From Bacteroidota bacterium (lineage in GTDB: Bacteria > Bacteroidota > Ignavibacteria > UBA10030 > BY39): 64,000 nt of DNA. Where the stretch lies: positions 1-64,000 of the forward strand of contig JAUXOG010000138.1 of NCBI GenBank assembly GCA_030682385.1, read 5' to 3'. Of the stretch, positions 52,608 to 62,312 are shown piece by piece. Every line of letters starts with the position of its first letter. The first letter of the stretch is position 1. A model generated the notes under the pieces. That model searched no databases, was not told where the DNA came from, and was given only the letters and a program-made list of their open reading frames with translations. A program made the position numbers and the translations under genes.

Positions 52608-53666
52608 ATGAACATAAAATTCTTCTCGAAGATAGTTTTTATCTTCTTCTTCGCCATTTTCGTATATGGCGAACTACATAGTCAACCTCAAGTAAATATC
52701 ACTTATGCGAGAATTCAACAGTTATCCCCTTCGCAAATCGACTTTCAAAACCTTAAAAGCAGTGTGTGGTTGTTCACAATTAACATCGCTTATCGGGATA
52801 CACATACCGTCCAATTAAAAAACTGCCAGATTATGGTTACATTGAAAGACGGCAAGAGGATAACACTGTTAGAGGGTGATGGATTCGGTTCGGAACCTTT
52901 CACGGTAGTGAACAATAAAGTTATCACGAACCTCGACTTCGGAAACGAAATTAAAATTAAAGATTTTAAACTCAGTTCAGATGGAAAGACGAAGATAATC
53001 GAACCGGCACTCGCATCCGGAAAATTTCCAACTGGTCTATACTCATTCATCATCAAGGTAGCCGATGTAGACCCGGCTGGTGGCGAATCGGAGGATGTCG
53101 TTGAGTTACCTTTGGAAAGTTATTCTCAAATCGAATTACTTTATCCGCGTGATGGTGAAACTACAAACGAGTTTCCTGCATTCGGATGGCTCTTCGACGG
53201 AGAAGAAGTTGAAGTTACGATCAACGAGAAACCCCCCGGCTTATCGCGTGAAGCCGCATTCAACAAATTACCAATTATTTACCAAACTACTTTCTTACAT
53301 GTACAAAATTCTTTTCAATATCCGTCCGGCGGTGTTCGACCGCTTCATAAAGGAAAAACATACGTTTGGAAAGCAGTCGGGAAAGTTAAAAGTCTTGGCG
53401 GCTATCAATTAGTTCAGAGTTCAATTGCTGAATTCAAAGTAGCTGACGATTCCGCCCCGATGAAACGTTCAGAACTCCTTGAGCAACTCGAGCGGGCACT
53501 CGGCAGCAAATGGAAAAAAGTCTTCGACAAAATCCGTGCACAGGAATTAGATGCATCTTCCACTTTTTATTTAAACGGAAAACCAATTAGCAACGCTGAA
53601 TTGCAGGAAATTATCCAGTTCCTTAACCAAAATCCGGAAAACGTAAACAATGTAATAATGGATTGA
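52608..53666 (+). CDS. Exported protein of unknown function, first gene of FecR/CHASE2 operon
   Basis: A 352-residue protein with a signal peptide (MNIKFFSKIVFIFFFAIFVYG). The start is chosen at 52608 because GGAGG lies 7 bases upstream; an in-frame GTG 99 bases earlier has no such site and would bury the signal peptide. The mature part is beta-rich, with an immunoglobulin/fibronectin-like segment ending RPLHKGKTYVWKAVGKV and a charged helical C-terminus (about 285-350). I do not recognise a family. It is followed by the FecR gene at 17 bp, so it is probably a periplasmic partner of that system. Confidence 0.6.
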   Translation: MNIKFFSKIVFIFFFAIFVYGELHSQPQVNITYARIQQLSPSQIDFQNLKSSVWLFTINIAYRDTHTVQLKNCQIMVTLKDGKRITLLEGDGFGSEPFTVVNNKVITNLDFGNEIKIKDFKLSSDGKTKIIEPALASGKFPTGLYSFIIKVADVDPAGGESEDVVELPLESYSQIELLYPRDGETTNEFPAFGWLFDGEEVEVTINEKPPGLSREAAFNKLPIIYQTTFLHVQNSFQYPSGGVRPLHKGKTYVWKAVGKVKSLGGYQLVQSSIAEFKVADDSAPMKRSELLEQLERALGSKWKKVFDKIRAQELDASSTFYLNGKPISNAELQEIIQFLNQNPENVNNVIMD

Positions 53667-53683
53667 TAAAGGAGAAGATAAAA

Positions 53684-54379
53684 ATGAAAACGATAAATAT
53701 TTTTTTAGCATTAGTTATTTTAACAACCTCTGTAACTTTCGGAATGCAGAGCGGAACCACGCCCCTTGCTGTCGTTACCAAAGTTATTAATTCGGTAGAT
53801 AAAAAAGTTCCCGAGTCCGATTGGAAAAAAATAATAAAGGGCGACCCGCTAAAAATGAAAGAGTTAGTGCGAACAGGTCTTAAATCGGTAGCTATAATTA
53901 AATTTACTGATAAAAGTATTATACGCCTGCTCGAAAATTCTAGGCTCGAAATGTTGGGAGGAAAACAACCGAAGCAAACTTTGAACGATATGAAGCTGCA
54001 AAAAGGGGCTATCGGATTTAGCATAACAAAGAAACAAAACGAACAGTACACATTCTCGTCGCCAACCTCTGTCGCATCAATCAGAGGCACGAAAGGAAAA
54101 TTTCATTCTCAGGACGAATTGGATATACTAATTGTAACAGAAGGAATCGTTAATTTAAAAAATTTGATCTCCGGAAAAGATACAGATGTAGGTTCAAATC
54201 AGATTGGTTTTTCGCACCCTGACGGTAAATTAGAAGTGCGGGATGCTACACCCGATGAAATTGCAGGTTGTGAAGAGTCGTTAAAAGCCGGTGATGTCCG
54301 GAAAAAAAATGAAATTCAGCTCGAATTGCGCGACTCTGACGGAACCAAACGTAACTTAAAGATTGATTACCAGGAATAA
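53684..54379 (+). CDS. FecR-domain periplasmic protein
   Basis: A 231-residue exported protein. The ATG at 53684 has AAGGAGAAG just upstream and begins a signal peptide (MKTINIFLALVILTTSVTFG). The mature region matches the FecR sensor domain: LVRTGLKSVAIIKFTDKSIIRLLENSRLEM, then TPTSVASIRGTKG-like PTSVASIRGTKGKF and a strand-rich tail. FecR domains outside iron uptake often bind partner proteins or glycans in the periplasm. There is no transmembrane segment, unlike anti-sigma FecR proteins, so the signal must pass to a partner. Confidence 0.82.
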   Translation: MKTINIFLALVILTTSVTFGMQSGTTPLAVVTKVINSVDKKVPESDWKKIIKGDPLKMKELVRTGLKSVAIIKFTDKSIIRLLENSRLEMLGGKQPKQTLNDMKLQKGAIGFSITKKQNEQYTFSSPTSVASIRGTKGKFHSQDELDILIVTEGIVNLKNLISGKDTDVGSNQIGFSHPDGKLEVRDATPDEIAGCEESLKAGDVRKKNEIQLELRDSDGTKRNLKIDYQE

Positions 54380-54407
54380 TGTTGACCTTACTCTGGAGTT
54401 TTAAATT

Positions 54408-56768
54408 ATGATTCGGAAATACAGTTGTGCCGGCATACTATTATTTGTATTTGCATTTTTTCTTTTTATATCTGATATAGTGCAAGCTCAAGTAAGCGAT
54501 AAAATTTTAAGCATTACTACATCCCCGGTATCAGAAAACGAACCTATCAACATATCGGCAGTCATTTCGCCTGCTTATGTGTACAATAAAATTGAAGTTG
54601 CATACCGGACTTTCGGAGAAACTGAATTCAAGCGGATAGAGATGCAAATAACAGGAAACAATGCCGTTGCAGTTATTCCTAATTCCGCAGCAAACCCTCC
54701 CTATTTAGAATATTTTTTATTTATTCACATTCCGGGAACAGACCAGCCCGAAACTTTTCCAATCGAAAATCCCACTTTACATCCTTTAAAATTACTTATC
54801 ACACCAGTTGAGAGTCGTGAAAATATAATCGATTGGATAAGCCCTGCAACCGACGAAGCAGTAACTCCTGATGATTTGTTGATTGCCTTTAGTGTAAATA
54901 ATGTGAGTGCACTTAAAATTTTTATTGACGATAAAGATTTCTCGGAATATTTAATTAAAACTGAAGATTTATACATTGCGAAGTTAGAAAATCTTCCCAT
55001 CGAATTAAACGAGGGCAAGCATAATATCCGGGTTGAATTTTTCGATAGCACTGGGAAAAATATTTATTCTGAGAGCCGGCAATTTTCAATCGTGCTATAC
55101 AAAGAAAATATAATCAAGTTAAGCAGTTTACGGTACAAAGCACAGCTTCAATTAGAGAGCCGCAACGAAAACATAAACCAGAAGAGCAACACTTACAATC
55201 GCGGAAGTATTAACGCTACCTCAGATTACGGGATTTTAAAAATAAACGGAAATTTATACGCAACCAACGAAGAAAAAGCGGATAGGCAGCCCCAAAACAG
55301 GTACTTTATAGGAGCCGAAATTCCTTGGTTGAGGGCTGGTTACGGCGATAACTATCCCACATTCCCAAATTTAATTATGAACGGCAAACGAATCCGTGGG
55401 CTAACAACTAATTTAACACTCGGCTTTTTTAATCTTGATTTTGTTTATGGCGATGTAGCGAGAAAGATTCCTACAAAATACAACGTTCTTGCTTCGGCTC
55501 CCGATTCTACAAGCGACCCGAATAAAACTTATTTTAGATTGGACGACGGAAGGTTCGCTGAATTAATTAAGCGCGGAGAATTCGATAGAAACCTATTTAT
55601 CTTGAGACCAAGTTTTGGAAAAGGTAATAATTTTCTTTTCGGTTTGAGTTTTCTAAAATCCAAAGACGACATGCGGTCAATTAAACAAGGATTGATGCCT
55701 CAGGAAAATTTAGTTGTCGGCTCCGATTTGTTTTTTGCCTTCGACGAACGAAGGATTGAGTTTAATGCACAGGCCGCTTTTTCAGCAACGAACAAAGATA
55801 TAACGAAAGGAACAATTAAAGACGAAGATATCGATTCCCTATTTAAATCGCTCACTGAAAAAGAACGGGATATGATCCGTCAAGTTAAAGATGCGCTTTC
55901 AAATTTTATGACCATCAACGAGCATATCGTTCCGTTAGCTCTTAATAATTTAACTACACTCGCATACGAAGGTTCACTAAATTTAAACTATCTGAATAAT
56001 TCACTCAAGTTTACTTACCTGAGGCGCGGCAGTGCCTACGAATCGTTCGGACAAACCTATTTACGTAACGATGTGCAGGGTTTCAACATTACCGACAGAT
56101 TTCGTACATTGAAAAACAGTTTGTTATTTTCTTTCGGCTTTGAAAAACTTTCCGATAATACGGATAACACAAAACCTACAACTACAAGCTACACAACTTT
56201 ATCGGGTATGGTATCGTATTATCCGGTAATTGATTTTCCTAACATCTCTACGGGTTATTCATATTCATCGGCAAAAAATAACATCGTTGATACTGTTTAT
56301 CGGACAGATGATTTTACACACCGGGTATTCGTTCAGTTGGGTTACAATTTCTTTTACCTCGCACGGCAAAACGTTTCTTTGAGCCTCAGCACATCAAACA
56401 GGAATGATCAAACTAAACACGATATAGACTCAAAGAATAAATCGTTTACATTTGGGTTAAATACTACTTACTCAATTCCATTGCAATCATCCTTCAATAT
56501 CTCTTATAATAACAGTTTAATATTGAAGAAGGAAATTAACTACACTACAATTTCGTTCACAGTATTTTATAAAATGTTTGAAAACCGTTTACAGTTAAAT
56601 ACCGGCATCCGTCCTACCTTCGGCGATATTCAGCGCGGTGTATTCGACATTGGCGCACAATATTTATTAGCTGCCAATTTTAATCTACTCGGACAATTAA
56701 GCATTTATTTCAATAAACATACAAAACCTGAATCGGTTTTCAGTTTAACACTCCGTTATGATATTTAA
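54408..56768 (+). CDS. Large outer-membrane beta-barrel protein, FecR/CHASE2 operon
   Basis: A 786-residue protein with a signal peptide (about 1-28, ending VQAQ). Residues 30-230 look like two Ig-like beta domains (VSENEPINISAVISPAY, KENIIDWISPATDEAVTPDD). From about 240 to the end the alternating pattern, many Tyr/Asn/Ser residues and the final SLTLRYDI indicate a transmembrane barrel of roughly 20 or more strands. I recognise no named family. Gene spacing (28 bp and 3 bp) ties it to the FecR and cyclase genes. Confidence 0.65.
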   Translation: MIRKYSCAGILLFVFAFFLFISDIVQAQVSDKILSITTSPVSENEPINISAVISPAYVYNKIEVAYRTFGETEFKRIEMQITGNNAVAVIPNSAANPPYLEYFLFIHIPGTDQPETFPIENPTLHPLKLLITPVESRENIIDWISPATDEAVTPDDLLIAFSVNNVSALKIFIDDKDFSEYLIKTEDLYIAKLENLPIELNEGKHNIRVEFFDSTGKNIYSESRQFSIVLYKENIIKLSSLRYKAQLQLESRNENINQKSNTYNRGSINATSDYGILKINGNLYATNEEKADRQPQNRYFIGAEIPWLRAGYGDNYPTFPNLIMNGKRIRGLTTNLTLGFFNLDFVYGDVARKIPTKYNVLASAPDSTSDPNKTYFRLDDGRFAELIKRGEFDRNLFILRPSFGKGNNFLFGLSFLKSKDDMRSIKQGLMPQENLVVGSDLFFAFDERRIEFNAQAAFSATNKDITKGTIKDEDIDSLFKSLTEKERDMIRQVKDALSNFMTINEHIVPLALNNLTTLAYEGSLNLNYLNNSLKFTYLRRGSAYESFGQTYLRNDVQGFNITDRFRTLKNSLLFSFGFEKLSDNTDNTKPTTTSYTTLSGMVSYYPVIDFPNISTGYSYSSAKNNIVDTVYRTDDFTHRVFVQLGYNFFYLARQNVSLSLSTSNRNDQTKHDIDSKNKSFTFGLNTTYSIPLQSSFNISYNNSLILKKEINYTTISFTVFYKMFENRLQLNTGIRPTFGDIQRGVFDIGAQYLLAANFNLLGQLSIYFNKHTKPESVFSLTLRYDI

Positions 56769-56771
56769 TAC

Positions 56772-58964
56772 ATGCCCGAAGTAAAAGACAAATCGTACCG
56801 GAAGTCTTTAAACAAACTGCTGATATGTTTGGTGCTTTCGGCAATCATTATTCTTCTTACCTCAGACACGATATTTGAATTTGCTCCTTTCAAAAGAATT
56901 GAATTAGCAACTATAGATAATCGGTTTAACAGCCGCGGAGTTGTTCCTTTCAGCCCTAAAGTTGTTATCATTGAAATTTCCGAAGCATCAATCAAATCAC
57001 TCCCCGATAAGTGGCCCTGGCCACGCCATTATTACGCCCGTCTAATTAGAAACCTGAAAAAAGCCGGAGCTGAAGCGGTAGGCATCGATATAATTATGAG
57101 CACCGAGGACTTTCGTAATCCGGCTTATGATGATGAATTAAGGAAGGCTTTATCCGAAGTTAAAAATGTTGCATTAGCCGGAAAAGTAAACATTGCCGAC
57201 GAACGTTACGACATTGTCCAGGCAAATGAAAATTACAGCAATATTTTTTTTGATGTTGATAGTTCAATTGGTATTGTGTTTTTGCGAAATGATGAAGACG
57301 GTGTTTACCGCCGTTTTCACCCGATAGTGTTTGACCGTTCCCGCCAGCGACGATTGCCTACTTTTTCATTCGCTGTTCTGAACAAATCTTTCGGCTTAAA
57401 CCCTTTAACAACAGTAAATGTTGAATCGAACAACTTTGATTACGAAAATATTAAAATTCCAAGCTACGATTCTTCCACAGCATTAATCAATTATTATGGA
57501 CCATCGGGAACATTTGTTCCAATTAAATTTGTAGATGTAATTGATGATGAAGAATTTCAAACAAATGAAGAACGGGAACTCGGAGTTGATATCAACACAT
57601 TCGACGATCCTGAAACCGGATACCTTTATGATGGAACATTCAAGGATAAAATAGTGCTTGTCGGTTCCACCAATCCCGAAGACAAAGATTTGTTTCCCGT
57701 TCCAATCTCTCATGGTAAACAGGAAGGCGATAATTTGATGTACGGTGTTGAGATTCACGCAAATATAATTCAGAGCATCCTCGATCAAAATTTTTTACAA
57801 CGCGAACCTGTTTGGTTAGAAATTCTGAGTGTATTTTTCTTTTTAACTTTAACATTTTTCTTCCTTCTGAATTTAAAACGGGAAAAGATTAAACATCATT
57901 ATTTGATCGAGGCGCTCGCTATTGCAGTTGTTATTGCCGAGCTATTTTTAATTGCCGCAGTTTCTCTTCTTTTATTTTATCAACAAAATTATGTCGCTTC
58001 GATTACAGGTCCTTTAATGGCTGTAATTTTCGGATACGCCGGCAGCATGGTGTTCAGTTACGTTTCTGAAAGAAAACAAAAAGTTATAATAAAATCGATG
58101 TTCAGTCAGTATGTGAACCCGACTGTAGTAAACCAACTTATTGATGATCCAAAGAAACTCCACTTAGGCGGCGAAAACAAGGAGCTTACAGTTTTCTTTT
58201 CGGACATCGAGAAGTTTACAACGTTAGCTGAAAAGATGACTCCCGAAGAACTTGTAAAAATACTTAACGAGTACTTTGAGGAGATGACCGAAATAATATT
58301 GCGAAACAACGGAACACTCGATAAATATCAGGGGGATTCAATAATGGCTTTCTTCGGGGCGCCTATCCCCCAATCCGATCACGCTTTAAATGCCTGTCGC
58401 GCCGCTTTACAAATGCAAACTCACCTCGATGAATTAAATCAAAGATGGTTAAAAGACGGCAGGCCTGAACTTCAAACCCGTATCGGAATTAACACAGGCA
58501 AGATGGTGGTTGGAAACATCGGCGGCTCAGATCGGTTCGATTACACCGTAATCGGCGACAGCGTAAATTTAGGTTCAAGGCTCGAAGGCGTTAACAAACA
58601 ATATAATACCCGTATCATTATCAGCGAGAATACTTTCAAACCGTTAGCAAGCCAAATAATTACACGGGAACTCGATCTAATTCGAGTAGTCGGTAAGGAT
58701 AAACCTCTAAAAATTTATGAACTGCTTGGCTTCACGAATGAAAAAATAAATTCAAACATTTTAAAACTAATTGAAGTATTTACTGAAGGATTAGTTCTCT
58801 ACCGCGACAGAGAGTGGCTTAAAGCTATCGAAATCTTTGAAAAAGTTCTTTCGCTAAATCCGAATGATTATCCATCCAAATTATATATCGAACGATCCAA
58901 ATTTTTTATCCAACATCCTCCGGATGACAGATGGGACGGGATATTCGAGATCAAAACAAAATGA
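56772..58964 (+). CDS. CHASE2-domain adenylate cyclase (class III)
   Basis: A 730-residue sensor enzyme. One N-terminal helix (about 15-32), a periplasmic CHASE2 domain (about 40-335, VVIIEISEASIKSLPDKWPWPR), three helices (about 350-435), a class III cyclase (about 470-650) and a C-terminal TPR-like helix pair. Metal-binding Asp478 (FFSDIEKFT) and Asp522 (GDSIMAFFG), base-selecting Lys518 and Thr592 (DYTVIGD), and transition-state Asn599 and Arg603 (NLGSRLEG) are all present, consistent with ATP use and full activity. It overlaps priA by 4 bp. CHASE2 is an extracytoplasmic sensor domain of unknown ligand. Confidence 0.92.
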   Translation: MPEVKDKSYRKSLNKLLICLVLSAIIILLTSDTIFEFAPFKRIELATIDNRFNSRGVVPFSPKVVIIEISEASIKSLPDKWPWPRHYYARLIRNLKKAGAEAVGIDIIMSTEDFRNPAYDDELRKALSEVKNVALAGKVNIADERYDIVQANENYSNIFFDVDSSIGIVFLRNDEDGVYRRFHPIVFDRSRQRRLPTFSFAVLNKSFGLNPLTTVNVESNNFDYENIKIPSYDSSTALINYYGPSGTFVPIKFVDVIDDEEFQTNEERELGVDINTFDDPETGYLYDGTFKDKIVLVGSTNPEDKDLFPVPISHGKQEGDNLMYGVEIHANIIQSILDQNFLQREPVWLEILSVFFFLTLTFFFLLNLKREKIKHHYLIEALAIAVVIAELFLIAAVSLLLFYQQNYVASITGPLMAVIFGYAGSMVFSYVSERKQKVIIKSMFSQYVNPTVVNQLIDDPKKLHLGGENKELTVFFSDIEKFTTLAEKMTPEELVKILNEYFEEMTEIILRNNGTLDKYQGDSIMAFFGAPIPQSDHALNACRAALQMQTHLDELNQRWLKDGRPELQTRIGINTGKMVVGNIGGSDRFDYTVIGDSVNLGSRLEGVNKQYNTRIIISENTFKPLASQIITRELDLIRVVGKDKPLKIYELLGFTNEKINSNILKLIEVFTEGLVLYRDREWLKAIEIFEKVLSLNPNDYPSKLYIERSKFFIQHPPDDRWDGIFEIKTK

Positions 58965-61522
58965 TGTTCATAGATATAGCTGTACCGGTTGCTGTTGAAC
59001 ACTTGTTTACCTATTCAGTTCCAGCCGACTTGCAAAATCAGATAAAAAAAGGTGTACGCGTTACTGCTCCTTTCGGAAAAAAAACTGTAGTCGGTTTTAT
59101 TGTTTCTATTTCTCAAACTACCTCAGCCCCATATACAAAAGATATTTTCGATGTGCTCGATTCCGAACCGATAATCTCGGAAGAAATGCTAAAGCTTACA
59201 CATTGGATTTCGGAATATTATTTTGCTCCTTGGGGCGAAGTGCTTAAAGCTGCATTACCTCAAAAAACATTTTCGACATCACACAAAATTGTAACGCTGT
59301 TAGAAACAGATGTCGAAAAAGCTTTTTCCAAAACGAAGGGCGCCCCAAAACAAACTGAAGTTCTAAAGCTACTGTTTGAGAAGAAAGAAATCAGCATTGA
59401 ACAAATTCATAAAAAACTCTTTCTCAAAAATGTTCATTCCATACTAAACGAATTAGCGCAGAAAGGATTGGTGAGCATTTCTGAACAATTCGTTACACAT
59501 ACTATCAAGCCGAAGTTTGAGAAAATAATCCATGTAACTGAAACGTCGAAACAAAAGTTTAATACATTTTTAGAGGCGTCGCAAAGTAACAAACGAATTT
59601 CAAAACAAATCAGTATTGTTCAATTATTAAACAAGTCTCCGATAGGTTCGGTGATAACGGTTAGCGACTTATCAAAAAAAACGGGAGCTACTTTAACCTC
59701 GCTGAAAAGCCTTGAACGTACGGGCGTTTTGCTGATATCTGAAAAGGAAGTAAATCGCGGAATTAAATACGAATTACAACCTGATATGAACCAGCAGATC
59801 ATTTTAAATCAACATCAAAATGAGGCGCTCAATAATATTCGGGAAGCAATGGAACGCAACGAGTTTCAAACTTTTTTGTTGTACGGAATTACAGGGAGCG
59901 GTAAAACTCAAATTTATATTGAAGCGATTCGTAAGGCACTTGACGACGGAAAAAGTGCAATCGTATTAGTGCCGGAAATTTCGCTAACACCGCAAACGGT
60001 TTCGCGGTTTCAAATGCACTTCGGCGATAAAGTGGCTGTACTACACAGCAGGATGTCGTTTGCCGAACGGCAGGATGTGTGGCGTTTATCAAAAAGCGGA
60101 CACTACTCAATTGTTATAGGTCCTCGCTCGGCAATTTTTTCACCATTAAAAAATTTAAAACTAATTGTTGTAGATGAAGAGCACGAATCATCCTACAAAC
60201 AATACGACCAGACGCCCCGTTACAACGCACGCGATGTTGCTATAATGAGAGGCGTGAACAACGCTGCCGTTGTAGTTCTCGGCTCTGCAACTCCATCAAT
60301 CGAAAGTTACTACAATTCTACAAACGGAAAGTATAAACTGATTGACCTTCCCGAACGGGTTGATAACGCAAAACTTCCTGAGATAGAAATTGTTGATATG
60401 ACTATTGAGCGACAGGTAGTAGTAGAAAAGTTTCGTACAGAGAGAAAGGTAGAATTCGCAAAAGACCCGGTCGCAGCACGGCAATCTAAACGGAAACCTG
60501 AGTTCAGTTCAATATCGGAACTTTTAAAAGCACAAATTCAAAACCGTTTAGAAAAAAAGGAAGGAGTAATTCTTCTTCAAAATCGCCGTGGGTTTTCTTC
60601 TTTTTTAGAATGTTTGGAATGTGGATATGTTGAGATGTGTGAGAACTGCCATGTAACACTCACATTTCACATCATAAAAAAACACCTGCGATGCCATTAC
60701 TGCGGCTTCGTAAAACATCCGCCGGAAGTTTGTCCACACTGCAACTCGACAGATATCAGTTATAAAGGTTTTGGAACCCAGCGTGTTGAAGAAGAACTTC
60801 AGAAATTTTTCCCGGCAGCTTCTATTGTCCGAATGGATTTGGATACAACTTCGCAAAAAGGTTCGCACGATAAAATTTTAAGTCGCTTCTCAAGAGGCGA
60901 AATTGATATTTTACTCGGCACTCAAATGGTAGCCAAAGGTTTGGATTTTGCTCACGTTACGTTAGTGGGAGTAATCAGCGCCGACACGCAAATGTTATTA
61001 CCCGATTTTCGTTCTGCCGAAAGAACATTTCAGCTCCTCACACAAGTAGCAGGAAGAGCTGGACGTAGTGGATTGATGAAGGGAGAAGTTATAATTCAAA
61101 CTTACCAACCCAAACATTACACTTTAAAACATGTTGTGTTGCACGATTATTTAGGATTTTACAACGAAGAAATAAAAGGACGGATGGATTTAAAATATCC
61201 CCCTTTTTCACGGATGGTATTGATTGAGATAAAAGGCGAAGATGAAAGTGATGTGATTCGGTATTCGAATAAGTTATATCAATTGTTTAAAAACGAAAAA
61301 ACTAACCTGATATATTTAGGTCCCTCCGAAGCAGCAATTCCGAAATTAAACAAACAATACCGCTGGCACATTTTGATAAAAGATTTAAAGAGCAACGACC
61401 CTTCGGGAAAATTACTTCGCGAAGTTTTAACCTCAGTTATGCAGAAATTTCATAAATCGGATTTCAAAAAAAGTAAAGATGTAAAAATTATTGTGGATGT
61501 GGATCCAGTGGGGATGATGTGA
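58961..61522 (+). CDS. priA: Primosomal helicase PriA
   Basis: An 853-residue 3'-5' helicase that restarts stalled forks. The N-terminal 3'BD and winged-helix domains are followed by Walker A GITGSGKTQ, the DEEH box VVDEEHESSYKQYDQ, and the eight-Cys zinc insertion (CLECGYVEMCENC, then CHYCGFVKHPPEVCPHC), and motif V/VI QMVAKGLDF and VAGRAGR. The ATG at 58961 overlaps the cyclase stop (ATGATG/TGA). An ATG 30 bases upstream is possible but adds ten non-conserved residues. It is long for PriA, as usual in Bacteroidota-like groups. Confidence 0.95.
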   Translation: MMFIDIAVPVAVEHLFTYSVPADLQNQIKKGVRVTAPFGKKTVVGFIVSISQTTSAPYTKDIFDVLDSEPIISEEMLKLTHWISEYYFAPWGEVLKAALPQKTFSTSHKIVTLLETDVEKAFSKTKGAPKQTEVLKLLFEKKEISIEQIHKKLFLKNVHSILNELAQKGLVSISEQFVTHTIKPKFEKIIHVTETSKQKFNTFLEASQSNKRISKQISIVQLLNKSPIGSVITVSDLSKKTGATLTSLKSLERTGVLLISEKEVNRGIKYELQPDMNQQIILNQHQNEALNNIREAMERNEFQTFLLYGITGSGKTQIYIEAIRKALDDGKSAIVLVPEISLTPQTVSRFQMHFGDKVAVLHSRMSFAERQDVWRLSKSGHYSIVIGPRSAIFSPLKNLKLIVVDEEHESSYKQYDQTPRYNARDVAIMRGVNNAAVVVLGSATPSIESYYNSTNGKYKLIDLPERVDNAKLPEIEIVDMTIERQVVVEKFRTERKVEFAKDPVAARQSKRKPEFSSISELLKAQIQNRLEKKEGVILLQNRRGFSSFLECLECGYVEMCENCHVTLTFHIIKKHLRCHYCGFVKHPPEVCPHCNSTDISYKGFGTQRVEEELQKFFPAASIVRMDLDTTSQKGSHDKILSRFSRGEIDILLGTQMVAKGLDFAHVTLVGVISADTQMLLPDFRSAERTFQLLTQVAGRAGRSGLMKGEVIIQTYQPKHYTLKHVVLHDYLGFYNEEIKGRMDLKYPPFSRMVLIEIKGEDESDVIRYSNKLYQLFKNEKTNLIYLGPSEAAIPKLNKQYRWHILIKDLKSNDPSGKLLREVLTSVMQKFHKSDFKKSKDVKIIVDVDPVGMM

Positions 61523-61539
61523 TAATGAGTTGTACGTTT

Positions 61540-62310
61540 TTAATCTAACTTACCAAAACTATTTAAATATTTTCCCCACTTACCAAAATCGTTCACACTA
61601 AAATGTTGTCTATCTTGATCCTTAAAAAAAGAAATCCCTTTAATAGATTCGCCCATTGTTTCAATAAACTCATTAACAGACAATACTAAAAAATGAGGTC
61701 TATCGTCATTATCAATTAAACACCAAATAAAAAAATGTATATTATCTCTAATTAAATCTTTGGGTTTCATATCTATAGCGTAAGTGTTTTTACTCTTCCC
61801 AGTTTTACTATTTATTTCAATTCGTGAGGACTTTACCTGTATAGTCCTAAACTTAGTTACATATTCCGTAGAGCCGCATTCACAGTTATGCTTAATCATT
61901 TTTACTTCGCCTTTACATTTATTGCAGGTAGGTCTATTTACCAAATTTTTATTACCACAACTTAAGCATTTTGTCTTATTACCTATCATTTCTTTTTCAC
62001 AACTACTACAGATTTTCTTAGCAATAATATCCTTCTTTAAACTTTTTGAAAAATCTTTTTTACACGATTCGCAAACCAACTGTGGGGTGTGTTTCCAAAT
62101 AATACCACAATTTTTACAAACATATTTATGTATTATCGTATCAATATATTCATCATAAACAGGGCTATAAATATTCCAACCATGTTTAGATAACTCAAAA
62201 GAAACTAGAAACTCTCCATATCTTGAAAAGTGTTTTTCGCTTAAATCAGAGACACTTTTCCCTTCGCCCTTATTTAATATTTTCTTTTTCTTGGTTTTCT
62301 TTTTTACCAT
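61540..62310 (-). CDS. Putative PD-(D/E)XK restriction endonuclease with three embedded zinc ribbons
   Basis: A 256-residue protein starting 2 bp after the methyltransferase stop. The nuclease fold is split: GEFLVSFELSKHGW (Glu33) and YDEYIDTII (Asp53/Asp57), then after a 95-residue insertion TIQVKSSRIEI (Gln158, Lys160) and MKPKDLI, the pattern of Holliday-junction-resolvase-like/DUF4365 nucleases. The insertion carries twelve cysteines as CxxC pairs at 65/68, 80/83, 101/104, 115/118, 129/132 and 143/145 (the last CxC), enough for three four-Cys zinc ribbons. The Lys-rich N-terminus may bind DNA. I infer it is the R subunit of a type II system; no database family is recalled with this layout. 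Confidence 0.65.
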   Translation of the reverse strand: MVKKKTKKKKILNKGEGKSVSDLSEKHFSRYGEFLVSFELSKHGWNIYSPVYDEYIDTIIHKYVCKNCGIIWKHTPQLVCESCKKDFSKSLKKDIIAKKICSSCEKEMIGNKTKCLSCGNKNLVNRPTCNKCKGEVKMIKHNCECGSTEYVTKFRTIQVKSSRIEINSKTGKSKNTYAIDMKPKDLIRDNIHFFIWCLIDNDDRPHFLVLSVNEFIETMGESIKGISFFKDQDRQHFSVNDFGKWGKYLNSFGKLD

Positions 62311-62312
62311 TT

